A stretch of 64,000 nt of DNA from CBDFLD01 sp965249005. GTDB lineage: Bacteria > Acidobacteriota > UBA6911. Positions 1-9,161 of the stretch are shown piece by piece. The notes under the pieces were generated by a model, which made no database searches, had not been told where the DNA came from, and was given only the letters and a program-made list of their open reading frames with translations. Within the stretch, counting starts at the first letter, position 1; every line of letters starts with the position of its first letter. The translations under genes were made by a program, and so were the position numbers. The stretch covers positions 992,001 to 1,056,000 of the forward strand of contig CBDFLD010000022.1 in NCBI GenBank assembly GCA_965249005.1, written 5' to 3'.

Positions 1-87
1 ACTATTGGGAGGGAAGAAGCGGCTCTTGAAGCTACGCGTTGCTGGTTGGAGTTCCGGCTCAGTGAGCCCATAGGACAATGGAAATCC

Positions 88-920
88 AACCGTGCTTTGT
101 GACGATCTGTGAAATCGGCCAGGGCTACACGGGCGCGATCGAACGCTCTGACCACTGTCAGCTAGGTCGCGTCTCCAAGCCACCATGCGTCCAATATTGG
201 ACTGGTCGCGGCCGCCATGAACCATTATCTGAACTAGTGTTCCGGATCGGTCCGGGGTTTCGTGACGAAAAACCCTGGGGCTGTTGATCAGCTCCGTTCG
301 TGCCCGGCCCCTGCTGTCTTAGTAGCGGTCCCCTCGGCTGGCGCCTGAGCCCTTGCCACTTCGAACTCTTTGGCGATTCTCTCTACAACTTCTATTCCAT
401 CGATACTCTCGATCAGACGACCCTTCTCACCCTGCAAGCGGGAGATCTCCTTCTCAAGGTTGCTCAGCTCCTGGGTGGTTTGATTTATTTCTAGTTGGAT
501 CATGGTTCTTAGTCGTTCGGTATCCACTTCCATTTGACACCCCTCTCTTGGCAAATGGTCCATTTGGACCCTGGCGCGAAAAAGGAATTTGCTACATGCG
601 GGGAGAATACGCCAGTAGCTTTGTGAATTCACCCTAGATTTCTTGTTCTTGCGATCAAGTCGGTTTCGCGGCGCAAGTGGCAGCCTCCTCCGTAGCTGGG
701 TGAGTCCAAGGAAAGTCTGCCGTACGCTGAAATGAATGACCTTGCACCCTTGTCTGGGTCGCGCTCAGGAGCCCTTGGATTGTTCCAGAACGGATACCGT
801 GTGGGTGTCCAATATTGGACGGGATTTCTTGGATCGCAGCCGCCATGGACTAGGATCGGCGCCAGGGTGAGTGCTCAGAGTGAACGATCCGGTGGTTCGT
901 GACAAAAGTTAAGTCACGAA
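88..920. repeat. Duplicated palindrome and TTCGTGAC motifs in a gene-poor stretch
   Basis: The 14-bp perfect palindrome GTCCAATATTGGAC occurs at 189-202 and again at 807-820. Each copy is followed by GCCGCCATG and, further on, by a TCGTGAC word (261-267 and 897-903). The second copy ends in an inverted repeat, TTCGTGAC at 896-903 and GTCACGAA at 913-920, with a 9-nt spacer. A 22-nt stretch at 88-109 matches 50730-50751 in the long inverted repeat described below at 20 of 22 positions. No function is recognised. Confidence 0.5.
288..533 (-). CDS. Small coiled-coil protein, hypothetical
   Basis: An 81-residue protein beginning MEVDTERLRTM. The ATG at 533 is chosen because a GAGAGGGG ribosome binding site lies just upstream; an in-frame start at 632 has no such signal and would add an unlikely tail. 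Residues of about 15-50 form a charged, leucine-rich helix (INQTTQELSNLEKEISRLQ) that looks like a short coiled coil, and the C-terminus is Ala/Thr-rich. No family is recognised and no neighbour gives a functional hint. It could be a small structural or adaptor protein, or a chance ORF with good codon periodicity. Confidence 0.45.
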   Translation of the reverse strand: MEVDTERLRTMIQLEINQTTQELSNLEKEISRLQGEKGRLIESIDGIEVVERIAKEFEVARAQAPAEGTATKTAGAGHERS

Positions 921-1297
921 ATATGGGCGAAAATTTTTGCTGTCGGAAATCTCGCACTCTACTGGATGGGACCCACAGGTGAAAGTCGAGCCCTCGACCC
1001 ACCGGGGGGGGCGAAATTCAATCGCGCCCCTCGGTACCGTTCCACATCGCGCCATCATTGAACATCTTTTGGAAATTGCTGAGGAAAGCGCCGGACCTCC
1101 AAACACCAAGCTATACGTCGTTAGCCGGAATCAGTCGAATGGATGGCTAGAGTTGTTGACGGGATAGGAGATAAGGCCCTCCAAAGTTGCACCCCCCCTT
1201 CCCCTGTCTGGTGTAGGTCGTGAGCGAATGTGTTGGGCAAAAAGGTCTGAAAGGGGACACCAGGCCGGGAGCAAACGGCGCCATTACCTGTTCGTAG
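534..1297. other. Stretch without a confident gene
   Basis: Apart from the palindrome and inverted repeat noted above, there is only a 76-codon plus-strand ORF at 937-1167. It has no ribosome binding site and no recognisable motif, so it is not called. The stretch may be degraded coding sequence next to the shortened arginine dihydrolase-like gene. Confidence 0.5.
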
Positions 1298-2410
1298 TCA
1301 ACTACGCACAGGTTCCGGTACGCAGCACGCGCCTAGACACGATAGATCAGAAAGAATTTCGTCAAGTCTGGTCACCGTGGGAGCCGTGACACGGATCCGC
1401 ACCAACGACGGCTGATCATGACGCTGGCCCGCCATGAAAGTGTCGATACGAAAACTGCCGCCGGAATTGGTGACCAGATCGAGGGCGTGGTTCATCACAC
1501 CCATGTCCAGCAGATGCCCGCTGAGCTCCACCTGACTCGAACAGATCGACGACTCTATGCGACTGCGACTCCTCATGTCACCCGGAACGTCGTGTTGCAG
1601 AAACAAACAGAGGCACTTGGCTGCTCCCCCCGCCAGAATAAACTCGCTCAGAGGTGTGGTGACGACGTCGTAACCCCAGTTTACCAGATCACGCTGCAAC
1701 CCTGGCGAAGCATAATTGGTGATGATGGTATTCCCGATCGGTACGCAATTGCAGCAGAAGTTCAGGGCATCCTCCTCTCCCACTTCGAGGCGGTCGGCGG
1801 AAGGCACACGCTGCCTGATCATCTCGACGGACGCCCTATCGAATGCCGCCGGATAGTACATGACGCGTCCGTCGTCGAGGGGAGCGAAACAGGTATCCAG
1901 ATGATAAAACCTCTCGTCCACAAGCCTGAGCGAGACCACCTCGATGTTGAAGATTCCGCTCAAACTTCGGTGCGACAACAGCGAGCTTCTGACGCCATAA
2001 CCGGCCCAGAGAAGAGGCTCCCCGGGTGCAAACAACGCATCTCCCTCACCCTCGAAGGCCTGATCTGCTTGCAGCTCCACGATCTGGTAGCCATTCTGTT
2101 CGAACCAGGCGCGGTAGTGAGGCACCTCGGGAGCTCGTTGCGGCACACGAAAAACGGAAGGGACAAAAACTCCTTCGAGCAGCAGGCCGGCGTTGGCCAC
2201 GAAACACATGTCTGGCAGTCCATTATAGGATTCGACCACACTCAAGGACGCTCTCTTGCTGATTTGCTCTTTGAGCAACGTCCATTGTTGAACCGCCACC
2301 TTCTTGCGAGCAACGCCAATGTTCCCGTCCATCCAGGGATTAATGACGTAATTGACACCGAAGTATTCGGAAGAACACATCAAGACTTGGGGATTTGCAT
2401 TTTTGGTCAT
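1298..2410 (-). CDS. Arginine dihydrolase / amidinotransferase-fold protein, C-terminally shortened
   Basis: A 370-residue protein of the guanidino-group-modifying superfamily (DDAH, arginine deiminase, ArgZ/AgrE). Visible elements are the substrate loop LPDMCFVANAG (65-75), an EGEGD acidic motif (120-124), the catalytic His170 in YHLDTCF and the nucleophile Cys266 in AAKCLCL. From about residue 293 the sequence switches to VELSGHLLDMGVMNHALD...GGSFRIDTF, which matches the start of the LOR/SDH (TIGR00300-type) domain found in bifunctional arginine dihydrolase/ornithine cyclodeaminase (AgrE, about 700 residues). The protein stops soon after entering that domain, so the cyclodeaminase half is missing. 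The ATG at 2410 is preferred over an upstream GTG at 2491. It may release ornithine and ammonia from arginine, or be a decaying remnant. Confidence 0.75.
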   Translation of the reverse strand: MTKNANPQVLMCSSEYFGVNYVINPWMDGNIGVARKKVAVQQWTLLKEQISKRASLSVVESYNGLPDMCFVANAGLLLEGVFVPSVFRVPQRAPEVPHYRAWFEQNGYQIVELQADQAFEGEGDALFAPGEPLLWAGYGVRSSLLSHRSLSGIFNIEVVSLRLVDERFYHLDTCFAPLDDGRVMYYPAAFDRASVEMIRQRVPSADRLEVGEEDALNFCCNCVPIGNTIITNYASPGLQRDLVNWGYDVVTTPLSEFILAGGAAKCLCLFLQHDVPGDMRSRSRIESSICSSQVELSGHLLDMGVMNHALDLVTNSGGSFRIDTFMAGQRHDQPSLVRIRVTAPTVTRLDEILSDLSCLGACCVPEPVRS

Positions 2411-2813
2411 GTTGGATGAACTGCGGAGCCTCGTTCGCGGACTCTGGAAATGAGGCGGACCGATGCTTCCGTCACGGTAAATCCGGGACACTTCGTTTCG
2501 TTTGCTTCTCAGTCAGCATATCGGCCGTCCTGATTCCGACGTTACCGATCTGCGGCAAGTTAGACTGGATCTTCACTGTCCCTCCTCTGTCTTGTACGAT
2601 TCGTGGAATAAAGTTAGTTGACAATACGATCCACTAAACCCGCATAAAACCAAGAAAACTGAGTGAGTCAGGATGTTGCTGGTGTGTCCTGATATGGGGT
2701 GGACTGGTAGCAACATGGTAGCAAAACCCGGAATCTCGGCGCCGATTAGGATTTCTCCCCTTGAGTTGCTATTCCCTCGTCTGACGGCCAGCAAGGCATA
2801 GATCTCCTCTCCG
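2411..2813. other. Intergenic stretch, nothing recognised
   Basis: About 400 bases between the arginine dihydrolase-like gene and the IS256 element. Short ORFs on both strands lack ribosome binding sites and motifs. No target duplication of the IS element is present on this side, so DNA originally next to the element may have been deleted. Confidence 0.4.
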
Positions 2814-4245
2814 GAGTGAGTGCTATTGTTAGTTGAAATTCAATGAAAGGAAAGCGGCTCCAAGAGTGGTAGATTTTTGTTTTTAGCGAAAACGAAGTCA
2901 ACCAATTCTCAAGGAGCCACTATGAAGAAGATTCTACCAAACAGCATCACATCGAAGCAAAAACGATCCTCAGGCGGGGCTCGGGTTCCGGAAATCAACG
3001 ATCAGGTCAATGAACTTGATGCACGTATCGAGCTGATCCAAGCATTGATACCGCTCGGATTGAGAGCCGTCCAGGACAGCCTTGAAGATGAAGTCAACGA
3101 GCTCGCCGGGAAGCGTTATAGCCGAGCCGGCGGTGATTGCAACCTTCATCGATGGGGATCGCAAAGGGGTTCAGTGTATCTCACAGATCAGAAGATTCCA
3201 GTCCGTGTTCCTCGAGTCCGGGACACAAACCACGGTCGTGAAGCGCCGTTGAGAACCTATAGGCAGTTGCAGCAACCCAGGAATATGGACGAGGGCCTTT
3301 TGAAGAAGGTGATCAACGGATTATCCTGTCGGAATTATCGGGAGTGCGCTGAGGCCGTTCCGGAGGCTTTTGGCATGTCAGCATCAAGCATCTCGCGCCG
3401 TACCATCCAAGTGACAGCTCGAAAACTGAAGGAGCTGCAGGAACGATCTCTTGCAGGATACGATTTTGTTGCTCTCTTTCTGGACGGCAAAAGCTTTGCA
3501 TCGGAGCAAATCCTGATTGGATTGGGAGTGACCCTCGAGGGTGAGAAGATCATCTTGGGGTTCCTGCAGGCCAGTACCGAAAATGAACGAGTGTGTATAG
3601 CCTTTCTCCGAGGGCTAATACAAAGAGGGCTTTGCCATGACAAGGGCCTGATGTGCGTTATCGATGGGTCCAAAGGATTGCGAAAAGCCGTCCAGGCGGT
3701 ATTCGGCAACCGGGCGGTCGTGCAGCGCTGCCGATGGCACAAGCGTGAAAATGTATTGTGCTACTTACCCAAGAGCAAACAGGGAACCTTTCGCAAACGA
3801 TTGCAGGATGCCTATCAAAAGCCAAACCTGAAAGAGGCAGAAAAAGCGCTTCTAAGGGTCCGAAAAGAACTATTGCTGCTGAACCAGTCAGCGGCAGCCA
3901 GCTTGGATGAGGGTTTCGAAGAGACTCTCACCCTTCACCGGTTGGGCCTGGCTGAGGAACTCCGGGAAAGTTTCTCTACTACGAATTGTCTTGAGTCCAT
4001 CAATGCGCAGCTTGGACAAAGAACCGACAAAAGTGGATTACTGGAAAAACAGCAACCAATTACATCGTTGGGTAGCTACGGCATTGCTCGAGATCGAGCC
4101 GAGACTCAGGAAGGTCCGTGGCTATCGCCACCTACCGAGGTTACGTCGTTCCTTAAAAGCCCGCTTTTCAAAAGCCGTGGAGGAACGAATTGCGTGAATA
4201 CCACGGGAGCCGCTATCCAATTTCAACTGAAAATGGGATTGACTC
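2814..4245 (+). mobile_element. IS256-family element, copy 1 (frameshifted)
   Basis: The element is 1432 bp. It begins GAGTGAGTGC and ends GGGATTGACTC, and both ends carry a terminal inverted repeat sharing TTAGTTGAAATT. It is nearly identical to the 1431-bp copy at 20390-21820; the one extra base is an A inserted near 4031 inside the transposase. No direct repeat flanks it: the left flank ends CTCTCCG and the right flank starts AGAGAAAG. The right flank is itself a truncated IS256 transposase, so this copy either landed in another element and then lost its left side, or mediated an adjacent deletion. Confidence 0.9.
2922..4197 (+). pseudogene. IS256 (mutator-type) transposase with a +1 frameshift
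   Basis: This is the DDE transposase of IS256 copy 1. The ATG at 2922 follows AAGGAGCCACT. The first catalytic Asp lies in FLDGKS, the second in VIDGSKG and the zinc-like CxxH in RCRWHK; the Glu is in CLESIN. An additional A in the run at 4027-4031 (four A instead of the three in copy 2) breaks the frame after QRTDK. The final stretch, DYWKNSNQLHRW to the stop, continues in another frame up to 4197. By chance the shifted frame stays open into the next element, giving a 796-codon chimeric ORF (2877-5267) that should not be annotated as one protein. Probably inactive. Confidence 0.9.
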
Positions 4246-5267
4246 AGAGAAAGAGAGAGTACCGCAATGGATACTATGAACGGGACTTTGTGACCCGCTT
4301 TGGAACGTTACGGTTGCGGATTGCCCGGAGCCGGAACAAGAATTTTCTCCCGAAGGGATTACAACGGTTTCAACGACGAGCTGACGAGGTAACGTTGCTG
4401 ATACGAGAGGCGTTTCTCAGAGGAATCAGCACACGGACGGTGGGACGGATTGTGGCGATCATGACGGGAGAAGTTGTCAGTGCACAGACGGTATCGCAGC
4501 TGACACGAGAGCTAGATGAAGCAGTACAGCGATTTCACCGAGCTCGGTTGAGTGACGAATGGAAGACACTGTTTCTGGACGGAGTGAGTCTGAGGGTAAG
4601 ACGTCCGAGTGGGCGGAAACGGGTGCAGATGCTGGTGGCCTACGGGGTGAGAGCGGATGGTAGCCGGCAGCTTTTGGCATTTATGCGCAGCAGTGGAGAG
4701 AGTCAAGCTGCCTGGGAAGGACTCTTAGGAGATCTGTACCGGCGTGGTATAGAGGGAGATAACCTCGAGCTGATTGTGACCGACGGCTGTGCAGGTCTGG
4801 CAGCGGCCATTGAAACGATCTATCCGAGAGCTCAGCACCAACGCTGCTGGGCACATAAGATGCGAAACATCGTCAATTCAGTCCGAAAGTGCGATCGAGA
4901 CCAGATCAAGCAGGATGCACGGGCCATCTACCAGGCCGATAGCCGTCGGGATGCACTGACAGCTTTCAGGAGGCTGAAGCGTTGCTGGCACAAGGATTAT
5001 CCGAAGATGGTGAATCGATTGGAGAAGGATCTCCCTGAGTTACTGGCCTTTTACAGCTTCCCACGGCCTCTGTGGAAGAAGCTACGAACCACCAACGTCA
5101 TCGAACGCTGCTTCGTTGAGGTTCGACGGAGAACGCGTCCGATGGTTTGCTTTGTTAATGTCCAGAGTGTCGACAGAATCATTTACTCGATCTTCCATCG
5201 ATTCAATCTCGATTGGAAGGAACAACGACCAACTCGTACCCTCGACCTTTTTACACAAGCAGCTTGA
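4246..5267 (+). pseudogene. Second IS256-family transposase, N-terminally truncated
   Basis: The remnant begins abruptly at the right end of IS256 copy 1 and reads REYRNGYYERDFVTRFGTL, the usual mid-N-terminal region of mutator transposases. The first 50-60 residues and any start codon are missing. The catalytic region is present: Asp in FLDGVSL, Asp in VTDGCAG, the CWAHK motif and Glu in NVIERCF. The sequence is clearly different from copy 1, so it is another member of the family. Its right terminal repeat was not identified. Not expected to be made as a functional protein. Confidence 0.85.
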
Positions 5268-5306
5268 CATGACCAACTCTAGCAAAATAGAGCCCGATCC
5301 GACTCT

Positions 5307-5951
5307 ATGTGCTACCCTTTGTGCTCATTTCCTTTTGTAGCAAGAAAAGTGACCTTCTACCGCCAAACATATCGCCCGAAGAGACCCCACGAGGTGTTGC
5401 CCTTTCGCGTGGGGCACCACACACAGGATCGCAACGGGATCACGCTGGCGATGGAGGGCTATCGCCAAGGCCGCAACTATGCTTGTGGCTTTGCCAGCAC
5501 GATGATGGTTCTGCGCTATTTCCAACCGGCTGCTGACCCACAATATGTCTATCGCTTACTCGGAACCGATCGCACGGGTACACGCCAAAGCGCGATCGTG
5601 CGCGTGCTGCGAGAGTATGGCCTGTGCGTCCGTCTCCGGTACAACCTCACGTTTGCGATGGTGCGACGGATGATAGAGCGCAACAAGCTGCTGATCAGCT
5701 ACCTCCACAAAGAAGAACATTGGGTGGTCCTATATGGATACAGCCGCGACCCAGAGCGCGTTTTCATGGCAGATCCCCGCCCAGGGGTCGATGAATTTTC
5801 TTATGCTTGGTCAAGTATGAGCAAAGAGCTACGCGGCTTTTCCATAGTTTGTTCCGCACCCAACGCCAAAGCCCTCGTAAACCCCTGCAATCTTGCGGTC
5901 CAATCGCCACAGCTTTGTTTTGATTTCTTGCAGCCCGCAAGCAACAGCTAG
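5307..5951 (+). CDS. C39-like papain-fold cysteine peptidase
   Basis: A protein of up to 214 residues with the C39 peptidase pattern: Cys60 in NYACGFASTMMVL, His138 in EEHWVVLYGY and Asp156 in MADPRPG. In this family the Cys-His-Asp triad cleaves double-glycine leaders, or serves as a stand-alone maturation protease. There is no ABC-transporter domain, no signal peptide and no nearby peptide precursor. The start is uncertain: the first residues (MCYPLCSFPF) may lie outside the true protein, and a GTG at codon 15 is an alternative. It sits immediately downstream of IS remnants, so it may be a relocated or orphaned gene. The family call rests on the triad spacing. Confidence 0.6.
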   Translation: MCYPLCSFPFVARKVTFYRQTYRPKRPHEVLPFRVGHHTQDRNGITLAMEGYRQGRNYACGFASTMMVLRYFQPAADPQYVYRLLGTDRTGTRQSAIVRVLREYGLCVRLRYNLTFAMVRRMIERNKLLISYLHKEEHWVVLYGYSRDPERVFMADPRPGVDEFSYAWSSMSKELRGFSIVCSAPNAKALVNPCNLAVQSPQLCFDFLQPASNS

Positions 5952-6214
5952 CCTGAAGAAATTTCCGCTGCGGGGGATGTCCTTAATCCCAAACCATCAG
6001 GTGCATGCTGAACAGAGCCGCTACCTCCACCGGTTCCGACCTGTCAAGGAGACATAACAACACCCTATCAGAAGCTGCAGAAACGCCATCTCAGAAGGGA
6101 CCTACTTCCGCGACGCAGCTTATTCTGCCTATCCTTATTTTTCCGGCGTTGGGGGGACTGCAATGCTTCTCTCTAACGTGGAAAGGCGTGTCGGTATTGT
6201 GCTGAGATGGAAAT
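5952..6214. other. Intergenic, contains one arm of a 75-bp direct repeat
   Basis: No gene is supported here. The stretch holds the first copy of the direct repeat at 6063-6137. The downstream oxidoreductase gene ends at 6215. Confidence 0.5.
6063..6137 (+). repeat. 75-bp direct repeat, copy 1
   Basis: The repeat begins CCCTATCAGAAGCTGCAG and ends TTCTGCCTATCCTTA. It is repeated in the same orientation at 7852-7926 with two mismatches. The pair brackets the oxidoreductase gene at 6215-7651. Confidence 0.85.
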
Positions 6215-7651
6215 CTATACGCGGAGTCGCTTCAGCACCGCTTGGGCTGCGTGGTAGCCGCACATGCCGTGTACACCCCCGCCCGGTGGCGTCGAGGCGC
6301 TGCAGATGAAGAGGCGGGGGTTGGGTGTAGTGTAGGGGTTCAAGCGCGCCGTCGGTCGGGTGAATAATTGCCCCAGATCTGCCACGCCGCCGGTAATCGC
6401 GCCCCCGACGTAGTTGCCGTTGTAGGCTTCGAAGCCGGCGGGAGAGCGGGTGTGGCGAGCCAGAATGAGATCGCGGAAGCCGGGGGCGAAGCGTTCGATC
6501 TGGGCTTCGATACGCTCCGTCATGTCGGCCTCGCACCCGTGCGGGACGCAGTAGGCATAGCCGGTGTGCTTACCGCTCGGCGCGCGGGTGTCGTCGAAAT
6601 GACTCTGCTGGCAGACGAGCACGAAGGGGCGCTCGGGTATCTCACCGCGCCACGCCGCTGCCTCAGCGACGGCGATCTCCTTCAGCGAGCCGCCGACGTG
6701 GACGGTCGAGGCGAGGGCGCACGCTGCGTCGCGCCACGGGATGGGTTCCGACAACGCCCAGTCGAGCTTGAAGGCGCCGGGGCCGTAGCGGTAGCGCGAC
6801 AGGCGTTTCTTGTACCCGGTCGGTAAATCCTCCCCGGCGATGTCGATCATCTGCTTCGGGGAGGTGTCGAAGAGCACCGCGCGAGTCTCGGGTAGATCGG
6901 CGAGCCGGGCGATGGGGCGGCTCGTCTGGATCTCTCCGCCCAGAGAGCGGAAGTAGCCGGCCAGGGCGTTGGTGATGGCCGCCGAGCCGCCGCGTGCCAC
7001 CGGCCAGTCTATCAGGTGGCCGGTGAGCGCAAACACCAGCCCGACGGCGGCAGAGGGGAGGCGCGTCAGCGGCAAGATCGAATGGCCTGCACAGCCGGCC
7101 AAAAGCGCCCGAGCACGGGGCTCCTTAAAACGACGCGCCAGGTGGGACGCCGAGCGTAGCCCATACCAGCCGAAGTGCGCCATGGCCAGCGGCGCGCGCG
7201 GAAGCCCGAGCGGGGCCATCAGATCAGCCAAAAGCACCTCGGGACGATGCAGAAACGGCGTGAGCAGCCGCCGCCACGCCGCCGCATCACGGCCCAGTCC
7301 ATCGGCCGTGGCGTCGAGCGACCGTTGCAGCAGCACCGCCGTGCCGTCGTCGAGGGGATGGGCCACCGAGACGGGAGGATGCAGCCACGTAAGTCCGTGC
7401 TCCGATAGGGGAAGCGTCTTGAAAAAGGGCGACAGCACGCCCATCGGGTGCACGGCTGAGCACACGTCGTGCAGGAAACCGGGTTGCGTTAGCTCGGCGG
7501 TGCGTGTGCCCCCGCCAATCGTGTCTTCTCCTTCGACGACGAGCACCGAGCGTTGCGCCTGCGCCAGCACAATCGCCGCCGCCAGCCCATTAGGACCGGA
7601 GCCGATCACCACTGCGTCGTAGAGGCCCGCGTTGCTCATAAGGATGGTCAT
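6215..7651 (-). CDS. PYROXD2 / phytoene-desaturase-like FAD oxidoreductase
   Basis: A 478-residue FAD-binding amine-oxidase-fold protein. The dinucleotide motif VVIGSGPNGLAAAIVLA lies near the N-terminus and VVEGEDTIGGGTRTAEL follows it. The C-terminal FAD signature reads FICSASTPPGGGVHGMCGYHAA, typical of the PYROXD2/carotenoid-desaturase-like group whose substrates in bacteria are mostly unknown. The ATG at 7651 has GAGAG just upstream and is preferred over starts at 7729 and 7639. The gene is visibly richer in G and C than its neighbours and lies between two copies of a 75-bp repeat, which suggests it arrived as a cassette. The protein appears intact. No partner gene is adjacent. Confidence 0.8.
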   Translation of the reverse strand: MTILMSNAGLYDAVVIGSGPNGLAAAIVLAQAQRSVLVVEGEDTIGGGTRTAELTQPGFLHDVCSAVHPMGVLSPFFKTLPLSEHGLTWLHPPVSVAHPLDDGTAVLLQRSLDATADGLGRDAAAWRRLLTPFLHRPEVLLADLMAPLGLPRAPLAMAHFGWYGLRSASHLARRFKEPRARALLAGCAGHSILPLTRLPSAAVGLVFALTGHLIDWPVARGGSAAITNALAGYFRSLGGEIQTSRPIARLADLPETRAVLFDTSPKQMIDIAGEDLPTGYKKRLSRYRYGPGAFKLDWALSEPIPWRDAACALASTVHVGGSLKEIAVAEAAAWRGEIPERPFVLVCQQSHFDDTRAPSGKHTGYAYCVPHGCEADMTERIEAQIERFAPGFRDLILARHTRSPAGFEAYNGNYVGGAITGGVADLGQLFTRPTARLNPYTTPNPRLFICSASTPPGGGVHGMCGYHAAQAVLKRLRV

Positions 7652-7851
7652 TGCTCTCGTATTGGCGCAACCGATTTCGCTGAACGATAGTAAACCGCCA
7701 ATGTTCGCGCCCGGGATACTCGCCTCCACGGCGTGCTCCCCTTGATTTACTGCCCCCTATCAAGCATCATTCGAACTACGGCAATCCTTTCGAAACGACC
7801 AACCTTCACGGAAAAAAAGAGACCACAACCATGCAAATGATTATAATAACG

Positions 7852-7926
7852 CCCTATCAGAAGCTGCAGAAACGCCATTTCAGAAGGGACGTACTTCCGC
7901 GACGCAGCTTATTCTGCCTATCCTTA
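7852..7926 (+). repeat. 75-bp direct repeat, copy 2
   Basis: Second copy of the repeat at 6063-6137 (two differences). It overlaps the 3' end of the gene at 7880-9067, so the last 15 or so residues of that protein (ending RIGRISCVAEVRPF) are encoded by repeat sequence and probably replaced the original C-terminus. Confidence 0.85.
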
Positions 7927-9067
7927 ATGCCAACGAGACATGATCGACGCCGGCAATATCTTCGTTCACCATCCGGTCCAATGGTCCTCGCAGATTATTT
8001 CCAGCGACATCCTCGAGAATAGTTTGGACGACCACCTCGTAGTCGCCGCTTTTCCATGGCTGTCTCGGATGGAATAGCAAGAGAGTTTCTTCACGACTCA
8101 CTTCGAAAGACCCTGGCACATCTTGCCCTCCTGCATCTCGAATACCCACCATCCGCATGAGAAGTGCGTGGTCGAGTGGACGGTCGAAGGTCAGTTCCAA
8201 AGCCTGCAGCGAGCCGACACTTGGAACCTTGAGTGACCACTTCTTCTGTTTAAGCGCCGAGCGAACCGCCGGCGTCACACGGAATGCTTTTTCGAAGCTG
8301 GTTCCAAGCAGTTGTCCCTGTGCATCTGGCCAGGTCGCATCGACCACAAGTTTGTATTGCTCTCCGCTGACGAGTGCCTGACCGAATCGGTCATGGGTTG
8401 CTACGCCGCGTTTGATTCGACCTGGGTCGAGGAGCACAGTCAGTCGTTTTTGATCGGGGCTCCAGAGTTCTTGTTTGAACTCCATGAACACATTCTCGAC
8501 TTCGTTTCCATCCTCACGTTGCAAACGGATAGCGCGGCTTGCCCAACCACGCTGCATCGGATTTGAAAAGTAGATGTAGAAACGAAGGATGTTCTCCGGC
8601 AGTTCGTCGCTTGTCGGAAAGATACGGTCAATTTCAGGTGGTGCAAGAGATAGCGATGTCGGAATAGAAAATGGTACTCCAACAAACGAACGACCGAGCC
8701 GTTCGACGCGAACGCCCTGGACGTCCTCTACCGATGTGAGGTCAGTTGCGACATCGACACGATACTTTACGCCGGGCGAGAATGGGAAGTCGGGCTGAAA
8801 CGTCAGAGTATCATTAGCGAACCGATAGGTCCCCTGCACGGGACTCGTCGATGACGGGGTGTCGGCTTCGTCAACGTAAATAGCGAAACACGTTTCCCAG
8901 TCGATCGGCTTATCCGATTTCGGAAGGCGTACGCGTAGCGTCACGGGTTCCCCGCCAGATTCTGGGAGCGTAAGCAAATCTGGTTGCGATGCCCCCGACG
9001 TGGACCCCGTCAGCCAAAGTGCTCCAACGATCATCAGAACCAACAAACATTTTCCAGTCGTGTACAA
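7880..9067 (-). CDS. Secreted Ig-like-domain protein, C-terminus probably replaced
   Basis: A 395-residue protein whose best start is a TTG at 9067 preceded by GGGAG seven bases upstream. From there it has a clean signal peptide (CLLVLMIVGALWLTG, cleavage near GAS-QPD). The body contains beta-rich repeats of the SbsA/Ig-like type: phrases such as FANDTLTFQPDFPFSPGVKY and LRFYIYFSNPMQRG are characteristic of bacterial Ig-like modules with the consensus FSxPM. No enzyme motif is seen. It lies 94 bases downstream of another secreted protein in the same direction, so the two may be co-transcribed. Its 3' end runs into a repeat element (7852-7926). Confidence 0.65.
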   Translation of the reverse strand: MYTTGKCLLVLMIVGALWLTGSTSGASQPDLLTLPESGGEPVTLRVRLPKSDKPIDWETCFAIYVDEADTPSSTSPVQGTYRFANDTLTFQPDFPFSPGVKYRVDVATDLTSVEDVQGVRVERLGRSFVGVPFSIPTSLSLAPPEIDRIFPTSDELPENILRFYIYFSNPMQRGWASRAIRLQREDGNEVENVFMEFKQELWSPDQKRLTVLLDPGRIKRGVATHDRFGQALVSGEQYKLVVDATWPDAQGQLLGTSFEKAFRVTPAVRSALKQKKWSLKVPSVGSLQALELTFDRPLDHALLMRMVGIRDAGGQDVPGSFEVSREETLLLFHPRQPWKSGDYEVVVQTILEDVAGNNLRGPLDRMVNEDIAGVDHVSLALRIGRISCVAEVRPF

Positions 9068-9161
9068 CTTGCCACTCCCAATAAAACAAACGTTTTCCAA
9101 ACAAAGTAAGTCTCGGCGAGAGTCGTAATCTCCTGCCTTGTATTCCCGAGACAAGCTACCC

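Noticed and set aside
937..1167. 76-codon plus-strand ORF
   Set aside because: No ribosome binding site, no motif, and no neighbour support.
2814..4245. Search for a target duplication around IS256 copy 1
   Set aside because: The flanks CTCTCCG and AGAGAAAG do not match, so no TSD can be claimed.
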